A stretch of 64,000 nucleotides of DNA from an uncultured Alphaproteobacteria bacterium (GTDB taxonomy: Bacteria > Pseudomonadota > Alphaproteobacteria > VGEJ01). Position numbers and translations under genes: made by a program. The stretch covers positions 62,001-126,000 of the forward strand of contig CAJWJK010000002.1 in the NCBI GenBank assembly GCA_913041535.1, in the 5' to 3' direction. Below are positions 10,284-20,941 of the stretch, one piece after another; the first letter of the stretch is position 1; the number at the start of each line of letters is the position of its first letter. The notes under the pieces were generated by a model. That model ran no database searches. It was given only the letters and a program-made list of their open reading frames with translations, and had not been told where the DNA came from.

Positions 10284-11465
10284 GTGAATATGTGCAGGTA
10301 CTTGTTGGTTTTATGGGCTCTTATATCGATATTGTCGACACCAGCGGTCGCATCCGAAACCGTTAGGATTGGTTTTGTAACAACTTTGACGACGGGGGCG
10401 GCTGTCATCGGGGAAGATATGCGTGATGCGGTGAAATTGGCCCTTGACGTTATGAATGGAAAAATGGGCCCGTTAAAGGTTGAGGTTATCTTTGAGAATG
10501 ATGCCTTTAATCCACAAACAGGTAAACAGGTAACGGAGAAATTAATTAAGCGTGATGAAGTTGATGTGGTAGCAGGCTATATTTGGTCGCATGTTCTTTT
10601 AGCCTCTGCACCTGTCGTTCTGCGATCGGGTAAAGTCTTGATAAGTGTTAATGCGGGTCCATCAAAGCTGGCTGGCGCTGGATGTCATCCTAACTTCTTT
10701 AATGTTTCGTGGCAGAACGACCAGATTCCTATGGCCATGGGAGAGGTGCTAAATAGGCGTGGTGTTAAATCACTTTACGTCATCGCTCCAAATTATGCGG
10801 CAGGTAAGGATATGGTTGCGGGCGTTGAGCGTACCTTTAGAGGTGTTGTTGTGGGTAAGGACATGACGGCTTGGCCTGATCAAATTGATTGGTCGGCCGA
10901 ATTAACGAAAGTGAGGGCAACCAAGCCAGAAGCCGTATTTATCTTCTATCCGGGTAAACATGGTCTTTCGTTTATCAAACAATATACGCAGGCTGGGCTA
11001 GCCGATATTCCCCTGTACTCTGTATTTACGATAGATGCACTGAGTTTGCCGCGTTTTCAGGAAGCTGGCATGGAGGAAATTCTTGGGACTGATATGACCA
11101 TGTTTTGGGCGCCTGATATGGGTAATATTAAGAACAAAGAATTTGTAGAGCGGTTCAAATCTAAGTATGGCCGCTATCCGTCCTTCTACGCAGCCCAGAG
11201 CTACGATGCGATGTTTCTTATTAAATCAGCCGTGGAAGCTGTGGAGGGGGACCTAGATGATGTGAAAGCCTTCCGAGCTTCTCTTGAAAAGGCTGACTTT
11301 GACTCCGTTCGGGGCGAATTTAAGTTTGGTCCTAATCATTTTCCAATCCAAAACTTCTATACGCGTACGGTCGTTCGCGACAGCGAGGATGTCTGGACTA
11401 CCTCGTTAGGAGAGGTGGTTCTGCAACAGCACGCCGATGTGCATGCGAGTGAATGCAAAATGTAG
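10284..11465 (+). CDS. ABC transporter substrate-binding protein (LivK/periplasmic binding type I)
   Basis: Signal peptide (LLVLWALISILSTPAVASE) then VRIGFVTTLTTGAAVIGEDMRDAVKLALD...; followed by LivHMGF genes. Confidence 0.9.
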   Translation: MNMCRYLLVLWALISILSTPAVASETVRIGFVTTLTTGAAVIGEDMRDAVKLALDVMNGKMGPLKVEVIFENDAFNPQTGKQVTEKLIKRDEVDVVAGYIWSHVLLASAPVVLRSGKVLISVNAGPSKLAGAGCHPNFFNVSWQNDQIPMAMGEVLNRRGVKSLYVIAPNYAAGKDMVAGVERTFRGVVVGKDMTAWPDQIDWSAELTKVRATKPEAVFIFYPGKHGLSFIKQYTQAGLADIPLYSVFTIDALSLPRFQEAGMEEILGTDMTMFWAPDMGNIKNKEFVERFKSKYGRYPSFYAAQSYDAMFLIKSAVEAVEGDLDDVKAFRASLEKADFDSVRGEFKFGPNHFPIQNFYTRTVVRDSEDVWTTSLGEVVLQQHADVHASECKM

Positions 11466-11519
11466 TGTCTTGGTGACAATAAAGTCATGCAGCATTAACT
11501 CCTGTGGAGCCATTGACGG

Positions 11520-12446
11520 ATGGATATAGTGTTGTTCATTGAGCAGGTTCTTAATGGCCTCCAGTTAGGAGTCCTCCTATTTCTGCTGGCTGCTGGACTC
11601 ACGTTGGTGTTTGGGATCATGAATTTTATAAATCTGGCCCATGGCAGCATCTACATGATCGGTGCCTTTTTTGCAGCGTACCTGACTCGCCTTACAGAGT
11701 CGTTTGCTCTTGGCATATTGCTGGCATTACCAGCCGTCGTGTTCTTTGCTTTGGTTCTCGAGAGACTCGTGCTGCGGAAATTTTATGAGCGAGATCATCT
11801 AGATCAAGTGTTAGCAACCTTTGGGTTAATATTATTTTTTAATGAAGGAATTCGGTTGATCTGGGGCTCTGGTGGCATTGCGATTGAGCTTCCCACCTAT
11901 CTTGATGGCTTTATTGTGTTGGGCAGTGACCTTGTAATTTCCACATATCGGCTGGTTATCGTCTGCGTTGGGCTTGTTGTGGCGATAAGTCTCTACGGTC
12001 TTGTGACCTATACGCGTCTTGGCATGTTAATCCGCGCGGGTGCATCTAACCGTAGGATGGTTGGTTTGCTAGGAGTAAATGTGGACGTGCTATTTGCGGT
12101 CGTGTTCAGCATTGGTGCAATGCTAGCGGGCCTGGCTGGCATGCTTATTGCCCCGATTGGGCAAGCACAGGTAGGTATGGGGGAGCAAGTTTTAATTCTG
12201 TGTTTCGTTGTGATTGTTATTGGAGGGATTGGCTCAATCCGGGGGGCCTTTATAGCCGCTATTTTGATTGGTTTTATTGATACGATGGGTAGGGCCTATT
12301 TTGATGTTTTGCTTCTTAAAATTCTTACAGTCAATGCAGCCGAAACGGCAGGTCCAGCGCTTTCATCTATGGGAGTTTACCTGCTGATGGCAGGTATTTT
12401 GGTGTTTAGGCCTAGAGGTCTGTTTCCGGCACAGGGAGTTAAGTAG
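11520..12446 (+). CDS. livH: branched-chain amino acid-type ABC transporter permease
   Basis: LNGLQLGVLLFLLAAGLTLVFGIMNFINLAHGSIYMIGAF, typical LivH. Confidence 0.9.
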   Translation: MDIVLFIEQVLNGLQLGVLLFLLAAGLTLVFGIMNFINLAHGSIYMIGAFFAAYLTRLTESFALGILLALPAVVFFALVLERLVLRKFYERDHLDQVLATFGLILFFNEGIRLIWGSGGIAIELPTYLDGFIVLGSDLVISTYRLVIVCVGLVVAISLYGLVTYTRLGMLIRAGASNRRMVGLLGVNVDVLFAVVFSIGAMLAGLAGMLIAPIGQAQVGMGEQVLILCFVVIVIGGIGSIRGAFIAAILIGFIDTMGRAYFDVLLLKILTVNAAETAGPALSSMGVYLLMAGILVFRPRGLFPAQGVK

Positions 12447-12450
12447 GCTT

Positions 12451-13401
12451 ATGGATACTGCTGTGGGGAAAGTTGTATCGATAAGTCTATTGGTCATTTT
12501 TGCGGTCATGCCCGTATTGGCTCCGTTAGTCGGGGAGCCCTACTATGTTGATGTTTTTGCGCGAATCATGCTCTGGGCAATGGCCGCGCTTGGCCTCAAT
12601 CTGATTTTGGGTTTTGGCGGGATGGTGAGTTTTGGCCACGCTGCTTACGTGGGTGTCGGAGCATATACAGTCGGCATTCTATCTCACCATGGTGTGAGTA
12701 GTGGTTTTTTACAATGGCCATTGGCAATTGGACTTAGTGGCATTTTTGCAGCAATTTTTGGAGCTATTTCTCTTCGTACGCGTGGAATCTATTTCATCAT
12801 GATCACACTCGCGTTTTCCCAGATGCTATATTTTCTCGCTGTTAGCCTTGAACAGTATGGCAGCAATGATGGGCTTCTAGTTCCAGAGCGCAGCGATTTT
12901 AGCATTGGGACTCTTCATGCTGGAATTGATGATGATCATGCAATTTATTATGTAATTCTCTGTATTCTGGTTCTCTGTCTCTATGCCAAGAGCCGTCTGA
13001 TTGCGGGGCGGTTTGGCATGATCTTAAAGGGAATAAAGTCGAATGAGACGAGGCTGCAAGCTCTCGGTGTTTCAACTTATAGGTACCGTCTCGCCGCATT
13101 TACTCTATCTGGGATGATTTGCGGTTTATCAGGTGTCCTGTTCGCAAATTTTGAAGGTTTTGTTAGTCCGGATCTCATGCATTGGACTCGATCCGGAGAG
13201 GTTTTAATCATGGTGATTCTGGGTGGTGCAGGGATGTTATTTGGTCCTTTATTTGGCGCTACCGTATTTCTGCTATTATCAGAGGTTCTAGCGCGTTTCA
13301 CTGATTATTGGAACATTATTTTTGGCCCGATACTGATACTTGTTGTTCTTTATGCAAAGGGTGGCATTGGGGGTCTATTTAGAGGCCGTAACCGTGGCTA
13401 A
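12451..13401 (+). CDS. livM: branched-chain amino acid-type ABC transporter permease
   Basis: GLNLILGFGGMVSFGHAAYVGVGAYTVGIL, typical LivM. Confidence 0.9.
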   Translation: MDTAVGKVVSISLLVIFAVMPVLAPLVGEPYYVDVFARIMLWAMAALGLNLILGFGGMVSFGHAAYVGVGAYTVGILSHHGVSSGFLQWPLAIGLSGIFAAIFGAISLRTRGIYFIMITLAFSQMLYFLAVSLEQYGSNDGLLVPERSDFSIGTLHAGIDDDHAIYYVILCILVLCLYAKSRLIAGRFGMILKGIKSNETRLQALGVSTYRYRLAAFTLSGMICGLSGVLFANFEGFVSPDLMHWTRSGEVLIMVILGGAGMLFGPLFGATVFLLLSEVLARFTDYWNIIFGPILILVVLYAKGGIGGLFRGRNRG

Positions 13402-14143
13402 GCTCCTTCTTTCAGTGCAAGGCTTAACAAAGAAATTTGGAGGTGTAAAAGCTTTGTCAGCTGTTGGTATGGACGTAAAGCAAGGTTCAATACACGCGGT
13501 TATTGGCCCAAATGGGGCCGGAAAGACGACACTTATTAATCTTATCACCGGGCGACAAAGGGCTGATTCCGGACGCATATGGTATTGTGGAGGCACGATT
13601 GACAACTTGTCTTCTGAGGCACGAGCGCGGCATGGAATAGTGCGAACTTTCCAGATTACCTCAATATTTCCAAGTTTTTCGGCTCTGGATAATGCCGTGC
13701 TCGCAATACAGGCCAGAGAGGGTCGAAATTTTGGATGTTGGTCACCTGTTCGAGATGATAAAGGTATCCAGGTGTCTGCGAGAGAATATCTTGTACAAGT
13801 AGGTCTTGGAGATCATGAAGATACCCATGCCGCTCATCTTTCTCACGGACAACGTCGTTTACTTGAGCTGGCAATGGTTTTGGCAACTCAACCTCGGCTA
13901 TTGATTCTTGACGAACCTATGGCAGGGTTAAGTATTGCTGAAAGTAAATCAATGGTGGAACTGCTCGGCGCACTTAAGTGCGAGAATACCCTGCTAATGA
14001 TAGAACACGATATGGATGTGGTCTTTTCACTAGCAGACTATGTCACTGTACTGGATCGGGGTGTCGCAATAGCTTGTGGTGTGCCTGAGAAAATCCGAAG
14101 TGATATTGCAGTACAAAAGGCCTACTTGGGTGAAGTCGACTAA
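13394..14143 (+). CDS. livG: ABC transporter ATP-binding protein
   Basis: Walker A GPNGAGKTT, signature LSHGQRRLLELAMVLA, Walker B LLILDEPMAGLS; GTG start at 13394 fits better than 13340. Confidence 0.9.
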   Translation: MAKLLLSVQGLTKKFGGVKALSAVGMDVKQGSIHAVIGPNGAGKTTLINLITGRQRADSGRIWYCGGTIDNLSSEARARHGIVRTFQITSIFPSFSALDNAVLAIQAREGRNFGCWSPVRDDKGIQVSAREYLVQVGLGDHEDTHAAHLSHGQRRLLELAMVLATQPRLLILDEPMAGLSIAESKSMVELLGALKCENTLLMIEHDMDVVFSLADYVTVLDRGVAIACGVPEKIRSDIAVQKAYLGEVD

Positions 14144-14829
14144 TGCTTACCGTTTCTGGGCTAAAGGCTGGCTATGATGAATTTCCTGTCCTATTTGGAG
14201 TCGACTTGAAAGTCGGTTCGGGGGAAATTATTACGTTACTTGGTCGCAATGGCATGGGTAAGACAACAACTTTGCGTGTAATTTCTGGTATTATAAAACC
14301 TAAGGAAGGGAAGGTTTGTTTGGATGGCCTCGTTATTTCTGGCTGGCGATCCTACAGAATCGCGAAAGCTGGAATTGGCTTTGTTCCTGAGGACCGCCAG
14401 GTTTTTCCATCATTAAACGTGGTAGAGAATCTTATTGCGACTGCTAGGCCTGGATATTGGACTTTGCATAAGGTGTTCAGTCTGTTCCCTCTGCTGGCCG
14501 ATCGCCAAACCATCCAAGGAGGACTGTTATCAGGTGGAGAGCAGCAGATGTTGGTCATTGGTCGTGCGCTAATGACCAACCCACGACTTCTGATCTTGGA
14601 TGAAGCCACAGAGGGGTTAGCTCCGATGGTACGTTCAGAAATCTGGAGCTGCCTTGGAAAACTTAAGGATATGGGTATGGCCGTGCTTGTGGTGGATAAG
14701 TATGCATCAGCATCCGTCGAGCTAGTCGATCGCCACTACATAATGGAAAAGGGCGTAATATCTTGGTCGGGAAGTTCAGCTGAACTTAGTTCTTCAGTAA
14801 TGCTTCGGGGTCAGTTGTTGTCGGTTTAG
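14143..14829 (+). CDS. livF: ABC transporter ATP-binding protein
   Basis: Walker A GRNGMGKTT, LSGGEQQMLVIGRALM, LLILDEATEGLAP. Confidence 0.9.
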   Translation: MLTVSGLKAGYDEFPVLFGVDLKVGSGEIITLLGRNGMGKTTTLRVISGIIKPKEGKVCLDGLVISGWRSYRIAKAGIGFVPEDRQVFPSLNVVENLIATARPGYWTLHKVFSLFPLLADRQTIQGGLLSGGEQQMLVIGRALMTNPRLLILDEATEGLAPMVRSEIWSCLGKLKDMGMAVLVVDKYASASVELVDRHYIMEKGVISWSGSSAELSSSVMLRGQLLSV

Positions 14830-15035
14830 CTAGGTGCTCACTTTGATCTTGAACTACCAAACCGCCCTTAATATGTCTATAGAAATCGCTTCCTACGTAT
14901 GTGAAGTGTTAGCAATCTGGAATGATGTTGGGAATATGGCAACGGAGCGAAGTAGAACAGAATTTTCGATTGAAGCCTTTAGCTGGGATATGAACAGATA
15001 ATTGGCAGCCGTTAAGATACACGGTAAAGGCTTTT

Positions 15036-17483
15036 CTAGAGGCGCATATTTCTATTTTTTGGATCGTACATGGAGGTAAGACTAGCTCTGGCTGTATAAC
15101 GTTTCCAAGCAACCTCTATTTCATAGGATCCAGACAATATAAAGTCATCGCTAACGCCGTGACCATGGGTAACGTAACCGAGTCCAACAGCGGATCCTAA
15201 TATGTGTCCGTAGGCTCCAGATGTGATATAGCCAACCATTTCTCCGTTTCGGTAAATGGGTTCGTCGTGATACAGCAACGGTTTGGGGTCATCGAGAGCA
15301 AATTGAACAAGACGTTTAGATAAAACTGTATTGTCGCGTTGACGCAACAGAGATTCTCGACCGATAAACTGCTGGGGCTTGTCAAAGGAACATGCAAAAT
15401 CAAGGCCTGCTTCAAGAGGAGTGTCGTCTGGAGTGATGTCGTGTCCCCAGTGACGATATGCCTTCTCCATCCTCAAGCAATCCAGGGCATGCATCCCTGC
15501 CGGCACAAGGGGCACTGTGTTTCTGCAGTCAAGAATCCGACTAAGAACGCCACGAGAGAACTCGGTAGGAATATATAGTTCCCAGCCGAGTTCGCCAACA
15601 TAACTAAGCCGAGTTGCTCGCACTTTAGAACCGAAAATCTCTATTTCTTTTGAGCATCGGAAAGGGAAGGTCGCATTATCTAGCGGTGTGTCTGTGAGGA
15701 GCGATAACAGTTCACGACTCTTTGGGCCCATCAAGCCGATTACAGCATACGCGGATGTACAATCGTTTATAACAACATCAGTGTTAGCGCTGTGGCGTGA
15801 CAGCCACGCCCAGTCACGGACCGACGTTGCAGCGCTGGAGATAATCATGAATCTATCCATTGAGAGTCGAGTAACAGTTAGGTCTGCTTCAATCCCGCCC
15901 TTTTCGTTTAGCCATTGGGTATAGACGGCGACTCCAGGAGAGACATCTATATCGTTTGTACAGATATGTTGGAGCATGTCGACAGCGTCAGGACCAATAA
16001 CCATAAACTTTGAAAACGAACTCAAATCGAAAAAACCACATGCTTCGCGGACTGCTTTACATTCAGTTTCACAGTTAGAAAACCAGTTTTGGCGTTGAAA
16101 GGAGTACTCGTATCTAGGTAAGTTATCGTCAGTGCTGTACCAATTAGGTCGTTCCCAACCTGCTACTTCACCGAAGCAGGCACCGAGGTCTTCCAGTTGT
16201 TCGTGGAGTGGAGAGGTGCGAAGGCCTCTTGCTGTTTCATACTGACGATGCGGCCAGTGCATTGCGTACATTAAACCCAGAGCTTCACTAACGCGGCTAT
16301 ATAAATAGAACTTATTGCCTTGGTGTGGCATGACGCGGCGCACATCAACATCCCATAAGTCAAATGGCGGCTCTCCTTCCACTATCCATTCCGCCAATGC
16401 CTTGCCAGCACCGCCGGCCGATTGGATGCCAATAGAATTAAAACCAGCCGCAACGAAAAAGTTATCCAGTTCCGGTGCCAAGCCAAGGTTGTATCGTTGA
16501 TCTGGCGTAAAGCTCTCAGGACCATTAAAGAATGTTCTTATGCCTATCTCATGCAACGTGGGAACACGGTGCATTGCTCCCTCTAAAATCGGCGAGAAAT
16601 GCTCCCAGTCGTCAGGCAATTGGTCAAAGCAGAAGTCATCCGGAATTCCGTTCATACCCCATGGTTTGGCATCGAGCTCAAATCCACCAATAAGAAGCTT
16701 TCCAGCATCCTCTTTGTAATAGGCACCACCATCCATATCGCGAAGGCTTGGCAAGTCACTTGATAGATTGGGAATAGGCTCGGTTACGACATAGAAGTGT
16801 TCTGCAGCGTGAAGAGGTACATTTACCCCCGCCATTTTACCAACCTCGCGGCCCCAAAGGCCGGCGCTATTGACAACCACCTCTGCAGATATCTCTCCAT
16901 GAGGGGTTTCCACCGCGACCGCACGACGCCCTTCCACACGGATGCCAGTAACCAGTGTGTCCTCCATTATTTGAACGCCATTGATGCGCGCACCACGGGC
17001 AAGCGCGGCGCATGTATCGGAGGGGTTGGTCTGACCATCTTCTGGATACCAAAGACCTCCAACAAGATCATCGATATATAGTAGAGGCCACTTCTTCTTA
17101 ATGTCTTCTGGCACCATAACTTCTACTTGAATACCGTACGCGGAGGCCATTGAGGCACCGCGGAGAATTTCCTCCCAACGTTCAGAATTGTTGGCAATTG
17201 AGATTGAACCGTTGCGCTTATAGCCTGTCGCCTGCCCAGTCTCCGTTTCGAGGTTGAAGTATAGGTCCGCCGTATACTGGGCTAATTTCGTTAAATTAAT
17301 GGTGTATAACATGGACCTTACTAATCCAGCGGCATGCCACGTTGTACCGCAGGAAAGGCGTTTGCGTTCCAACAATACGATGTCTTTCCAGCCATGCTTT
17401 GCGAGGTGATAAGCAACGGAACACCCAATTATTCCGCCACCTACAATTACTACACGAGCAGACTTCGGGAGAGATGTGTTCAT
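15036..17483 (-). CDS. FAD-dependent oxidoreductase fused to GcvT-like aminomethyltransferase domain (dimethylglycine/sarcosine dehydrogenase-like)
   Basis: 815 aa; N-terminal VVIVGGGIIGCSVAYHLAKHGWKDIVLLERKRLSCGTTWHAAGLVR; C-terminal GcvT motifs LSYVGELGWELYIP, AGMHALDCLRMEKAYRHWGHDITPDDTPLEAGL. Confidence 0.9.
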   Translation of the reverse strand: MNTSLPKSARVVIVGGGIIGCSVAYHLAKHGWKDIVLLERKRLSCGTTWHAAGLVRSMLYTINLTKLAQYTADLYFNLETETGQATGYKRNGSISIANNSERWEEILRGASMASAYGIQVEVMVPEDIKKKWPLLYIDDLVGGLWYPEDGQTNPSDTCAALARGARINGVQIMEDTLVTGIRVEGRRAVAVETPHGEISAEVVVNSAGLWGREVGKMAGVNVPLHAAEHFYVVTEPIPNLSSDLPSLRDMDGGAYYKEDAGKLLIGGFELDAKPWGMNGIPDDFCFDQLPDDWEHFSPILEGAMHRVPTLHEIGIRTFFNGPESFTPDQRYNLGLAPELDNFFVAAGFNSIGIQSAGGAGKALAEWIVEGEPPFDLWDVDVRRVMPHQGNKFYLYSRVSEALGLMYAMHWPHRQYETARGLRTSPLHEQLEDLGACFGEVAGWERPNWYSTDDNLPRYEYSFQRQNWFSNCETECKAVREACGFFDLSSFSKFMVIGPDAVDMLQHICTNDIDVSPGVAVYTQWLNEKGGIEADLTVTRLSMDRFMIISSAATSVRDWAWLSRHSANTDVVINDCTSAYAVIGLMGPKSRELLSLLTDTPLDNATFPFRCSKEIEIFGSKVRATRLSYVGELGWELYIPTEFSRGVLSRILDCRNTVPLVPAGMHALDCLRMEKAYRHWGHDITPDDTPLEAGLDFACSFDKPQQFIGRESLLRQRDNTVLSKRLVQFALDDPKPLLYHDEPIYRNGEMVGYITSGAYGHILGSAVGLGYVTHGHGVSDDFILSGSYEIEVAWKRYTARASLTSMYDPKNRNMRL

Positions 17484-18742
17484 AGAATTTCCTCTAGACT
17501 CGATATCAGCCGCTCAACTTCTTCCATAGTATTGTAATGGAGCATACTAGCACGGACTACACCATCATTTGGGTCAATGCCAAGAGCTTGTGTGCAACGC
17601 CAAGCATAGAAACTTCCAGCACGAACTGCGACTTTGTGGGTAGCGAGAGTTGATGCAATTTCTTTAGAAGACCGACCTTTTACAGCAAAAGATACTGTTG
17701 GTGCGCGGACTTTTGGTGACTCGCTTCCATTACCTATAATCCGCACACTAGGGACTGTTTTGAGATAACGTATAAGGTGAAAACACATTCGGTTGGTGTG
17801 ATCCGAGAGCAAGTCGAACAGCATCGTAATTCGTCTATGACGCCTTGGTTCGGGCACATGAAAATGATGATCATATAAAGAGTCGAAGTATTCGGTAATA
17901 CCAGACAGACTTGCGGCTTCTTCATGATTAACACCTCCAGGATTTAACTTCAGTGCTAAACCATCTGTGATCTGTTCGTGATTCTGGCTGGTAAGGCGTT
18001 GAAGGTGGTCTCGACGGACATATAGTAATCCAAGATGAGGGCCGTAGGTTTTGTAAAGGCTAAATGCATAGAAATCTGCATCAAGCGCCTTTACATCAAT
18101 AGCTTGATGCGGGGCATGGGAAACACCATCTATCATTGTCAGACCGCCCGTTTTGCGAACGCGCCGGATTATCTCTTGGACGTTATTGGTGGAGCCAACT
18201 ATATTTGAGCAATGTGGAAAACATACCAAGCGTGTATGATTTCCAAGAAGATTTTCTAGTGAATTTAGGTCGAGCTCGCCGCTAAAAGGATTGATTTTCC
18301 ACTCACGGATTCTGACACCGAACTCAGACAACCGCCTCCATGCACCATTATTAGCCTCATGGTCTTGGTTGGTTACCACAATTTCATCGTTGGGCTTGAA
18401 CCACGATCGCATTGAGTTTGCGAGAACATAAACATTCATTGTAGTAGAGCTGCCGATCACGATTTCATCTATATCGGCATTTATCATTTCAGCCATATGT
18501 GCGTGAGCTTCATCGATCGCCTGACCACCGGCTTTGGATGCGTCATATGGGCCGTGTGGTTGAACTTTAGTTTCCACCAGAAAGCGCTGGAGGCGAGATA
18601 TTACTGTGTGAGGAACATAACTTCCTCCAGCATTCTCTAGGAAGGCCCAATCGCGCGTACTCTCATGATGAAAGGCTGGAAATTGGTCCCGAACAAATTG
18701 TATATCTAATGGAACGCATTGACTCATAACCGTTGTTTCCAT
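17480..18742 (-). CDS. class V aminotransferase / cysteine desulfurase-like protein
   Basis: DADFYAFSLYKTYGPHLGLLYVRRD PLP-lysine region; 4-nt overlap with the downstream FAD/GcvT gene. Confidence 0.87.
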   Translation of the reverse strand: METTVMSQCVPLDIQFVRDQFPAFHHESTRDWAFLENAGGSYVPHTVISRLQRFLVETKVQPHGPYDASKAGGQAIDEAHAHMAEMINADIDEIVIGSSTTMNVYVLANSMRSWFKPNDEIVVTNQDHEANNGAWRRLSEFGVRIREWKINPFSGELDLNSLENLLGNHTRLVCFPHCSNIVGSTNNVQEIIRRVRKTGGLTMIDGVSHAPHQAIDVKALDADFYAFSLYKTYGPHLGLLYVRRDHLQRLTSQNHEQITDGLALKLNPGGVNHEEAASLSGITEYFDSLYDHHFHVPEPRRHRRITMLFDLLSDHTNRMCFHLIRYLKTVPSVRIIGNGSESPKVRAPTVSFAVKGRSSKEIASTLATHKVAVRAGSFYAWRCTQALGIDPNDGVVRASMLHYNTMEEVERLISSLEEIL

Positions 18743-18912
18743 GTTTTGTATTTCTAGTAATATGATGTTGTGTTGTTTGAATCTATTCGGGGAGAGAAGC
18801 AGGCTATCTGCGCAGGCAGAATGGTGTCAAACGGAAGAATTGGTTTTATTGTGCCGATGTAAATGTACTCAGGATATGGATGAATTATACGAAAAGTTAA
18901 GGAAGTGAGATT

Positions 18913-19392
18913 ATGACCGTCAAAGTTGGAGATATGGTGCCTGATGGAGATTTCGAAGAAATGACCGAGCAAGGTAAAGTGACCGTTACGACGGAAGAAT
19001 TGTTCGGTGGGAAGAGAGTTGCCATGTTTTCTGTTCCAGGAGCTTTTACCCCGACGTGCTCAAACCAGCATTTGCCCGGTTTTGTTAAACACTCCTCAGC
19101 TATTAGAGCGAAAGGGATAGACGTTATTGTTTGCGTTGCTGTAAATGATGCTTACGTGATGGGCGCTTGGGGGCAGGCTCATGAGGTTGCTGGTAAAGTG
19201 CGGATGTTAGCGGATGGTAACGGGAACTGGACTCGAGCAATGGGTCTCGAATTGGATGCGACAGCCTATGGGATGGGTGTTAGAGGTAAACGTTTTTCAA
19301 TTATAGTTGATTCTGGTTACATCACTCACCTGAATATAGACGAATCGGGGCTTGATGTTAGCAGTGCTGAGACTCTTATCTCTCAAGCCTAA
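18913..19392 (+). CDS. peroxiredoxin (Prx5/redoxin family)
   Basis: [23 protein letters not shown] peroxidatic Cys motif. Confidence 0.92.
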   Translation: MTVKVGDMVPDGDFEEMTEQGKVTVTTEELFGGKRVAMFSVPGAFTPTCSNQHLPGFVKHSSAIRAKGIDVIVCVAVNDAYVMGAWGQAHEVAGKVRMLADGNGNWTRAMGLELDATAYGMGVRGKRFSIIVDSGYITHLNIDESGLDVSSAETLISQA

Positions 19393-19868
19393 CCGTGATG
19401 CATTAGCATACCGTCTCGAGCCAGTTGGTCTGCTCGCTCATTCTGTGGATGCCCGGAATGGCCTTTAACCCAGTGCCATGTTACCTCGTGGTTCTGCAGC
19501 TCGTGGTCTAAGCGTTTCCACAGATCAATGTTCTTTACGGGCTTTCGGCGGGAGGTGAGCCAGTTATTAATTTTCCATCGGTGTATCCACTTTGTAATTC
19601 CGTCGCGGACATATACGCTGTCCGTGTATATTCGTGCGCAGCTGGGTTGTTTAAGAGATGACAATCCCTCAATCGCAGCACGTAGTTCCATACGGTTATT
19701 AGTAGTATTAGCTTCACCCCCCATTATCTCGAGGGTGGTATGTGAAAAAATGATTATTGCTCCCCAGCCACCTGGGCCAGGGTTACCAGAACAGGCACCA
19801 TCAGTATAGATATCGACCACTTCAATAGAGCTATTTAAATTTTCAGTCTGATGCATGGATAAGCGCAT
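19389..19868 (-). CDS. rnhA: ribonuclease HI
   Basis: [53 protein letters not shown]. Confidence 0.95.
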   Translation of the reverse strand: MRLSMHQTENLNSSIEVVDIYTDGACSGNPGPGGWGAIIIFSHTTLEIMGGEANTTNNRMELRAAIEGLSSLKQPSCARIYTDSVYVRDGITKWIHRWKINNWLTSRRKPVKNIDLWKRLDHELQNHEVTWHWVKGHSGHPQNERADQLARDGMLMHHG

Positions 19869-20796
19869 TCGGTAGCTTAAAACTTATGTCCTCGTGGCGG
19901 GTAAACACCGGCTTCAATATTACATGAAATTTTTTCTTGAATTCAGATATCACTTCATCAACTAACGTTTCTGGAGCGGATGCTCCTGCACTGATACCGA
20001 TGGTTTGATTGCCTCTGAGGCTTTTCCAGTCAATATCATCTGCTCGCTCTGTCAAAGTGGCTTGGGGGCAGCCATTAGCTACTGCTACTTCCACCAGCCG
20101 CAGAGAGTTCGATGAATTTGGCGCTCCAATGATGATGAGAAAGTCGCATCGAGATGCGATTGCTTTAACCGCTTCCTGACGATTCGTTGTGGCGTAACAT
20201 ATGTCTTGCTTGTGTGGAGCATGGATATTTGGAAATCGTTTCTTGAGAATTGAAATGATAAAGCTCGTCTCGTCCAATGAAAGGGTCGTTTGCGTGATGT
20301 AGGCAAGATTATGAGGATCGTCTGGCGTGATATTTTGGGCATCGAGGGCTGTCTCTATAAGCGTTGTGGATTCGTGAGGAAGTTGTCCCATAGTGCCGAT
20401 CACTTCAGGATGGCCAGCGTGCCCGATTAGGATAACATGACGTCCAGCTTCATAATGCCGCTCAGCATCCCGATGTACCTTACTTACGAGCGGGCACGTT
20501 GCGTCAAGATAGAACAAGTTTCTTTTCTTGGCTTCAATAGGCACAGATTTTGGCACCCCATGAGCAGAGAAAATAACGGGAGCACCCTTTGGAACTTCAT
20601 CCAGGTCATCTACGAAGACTGCGCCCTGTTCCTCAAGGCTTTCAACGACGTACCGATTGTGAACAATTTCGTGACGTACATAAACTGGAGCGCCAAACCG
20701 TTTCAGGGACTTTTCGACAGTTTGTATTGCACGATCCACGCCTGCACAGAAACCTCTCGGGCTGGCTAATAGGATAGTGATAGGTGGCTTTTTCAT
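19843..20796 (-). CDS. ispH: 4-hydroxy-3-methylbut-2-enyl diphosphate reductase
   Basis: [41 protein letters not shown]; start moved to MKKPPITI. Confidence 0.95.
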   Translation of the reverse strand: MKKPPITILLASPRGFCAGVDRAIQTVEKSLKRFGAPVYVRHEIVHNRYVVESLEEQGAVFVDDLDEVPKGAPVIFSAHGVPKSVPIEAKKRNLFYLDATCPLVSKVHRDAERHYEAGRHVILIGHAGHPEVIGTMGQLPHESTTLIETALDAQNITPDDPHNLAYITQTTLSLDETSFIISILKKRFPNIHAPHKQDICYATTNRQEAVKAIASRCDFLIIIGAPNSSNSLRLVEVAVANGCPQATLTERADDIDWKSLRGNQTIGISAGASAPETLVDEVISEFKKKFHVILKPVFTRHEDISFKLPNALIHASD

Positions 20797-20941
20797 TGTT
20801 GTGAGATATGGCGATCTCATAGACTTATCGTAGCGGCACATTTGCATAAGGAAAAGGCTTTCTAGATGACCCATCTCGTATGGGGTGCTAGCGTCTGGTA
20901 CAGTAAAGGAAAGTCGCTTGTGTTCGGTTAAGGAGTGAAAT

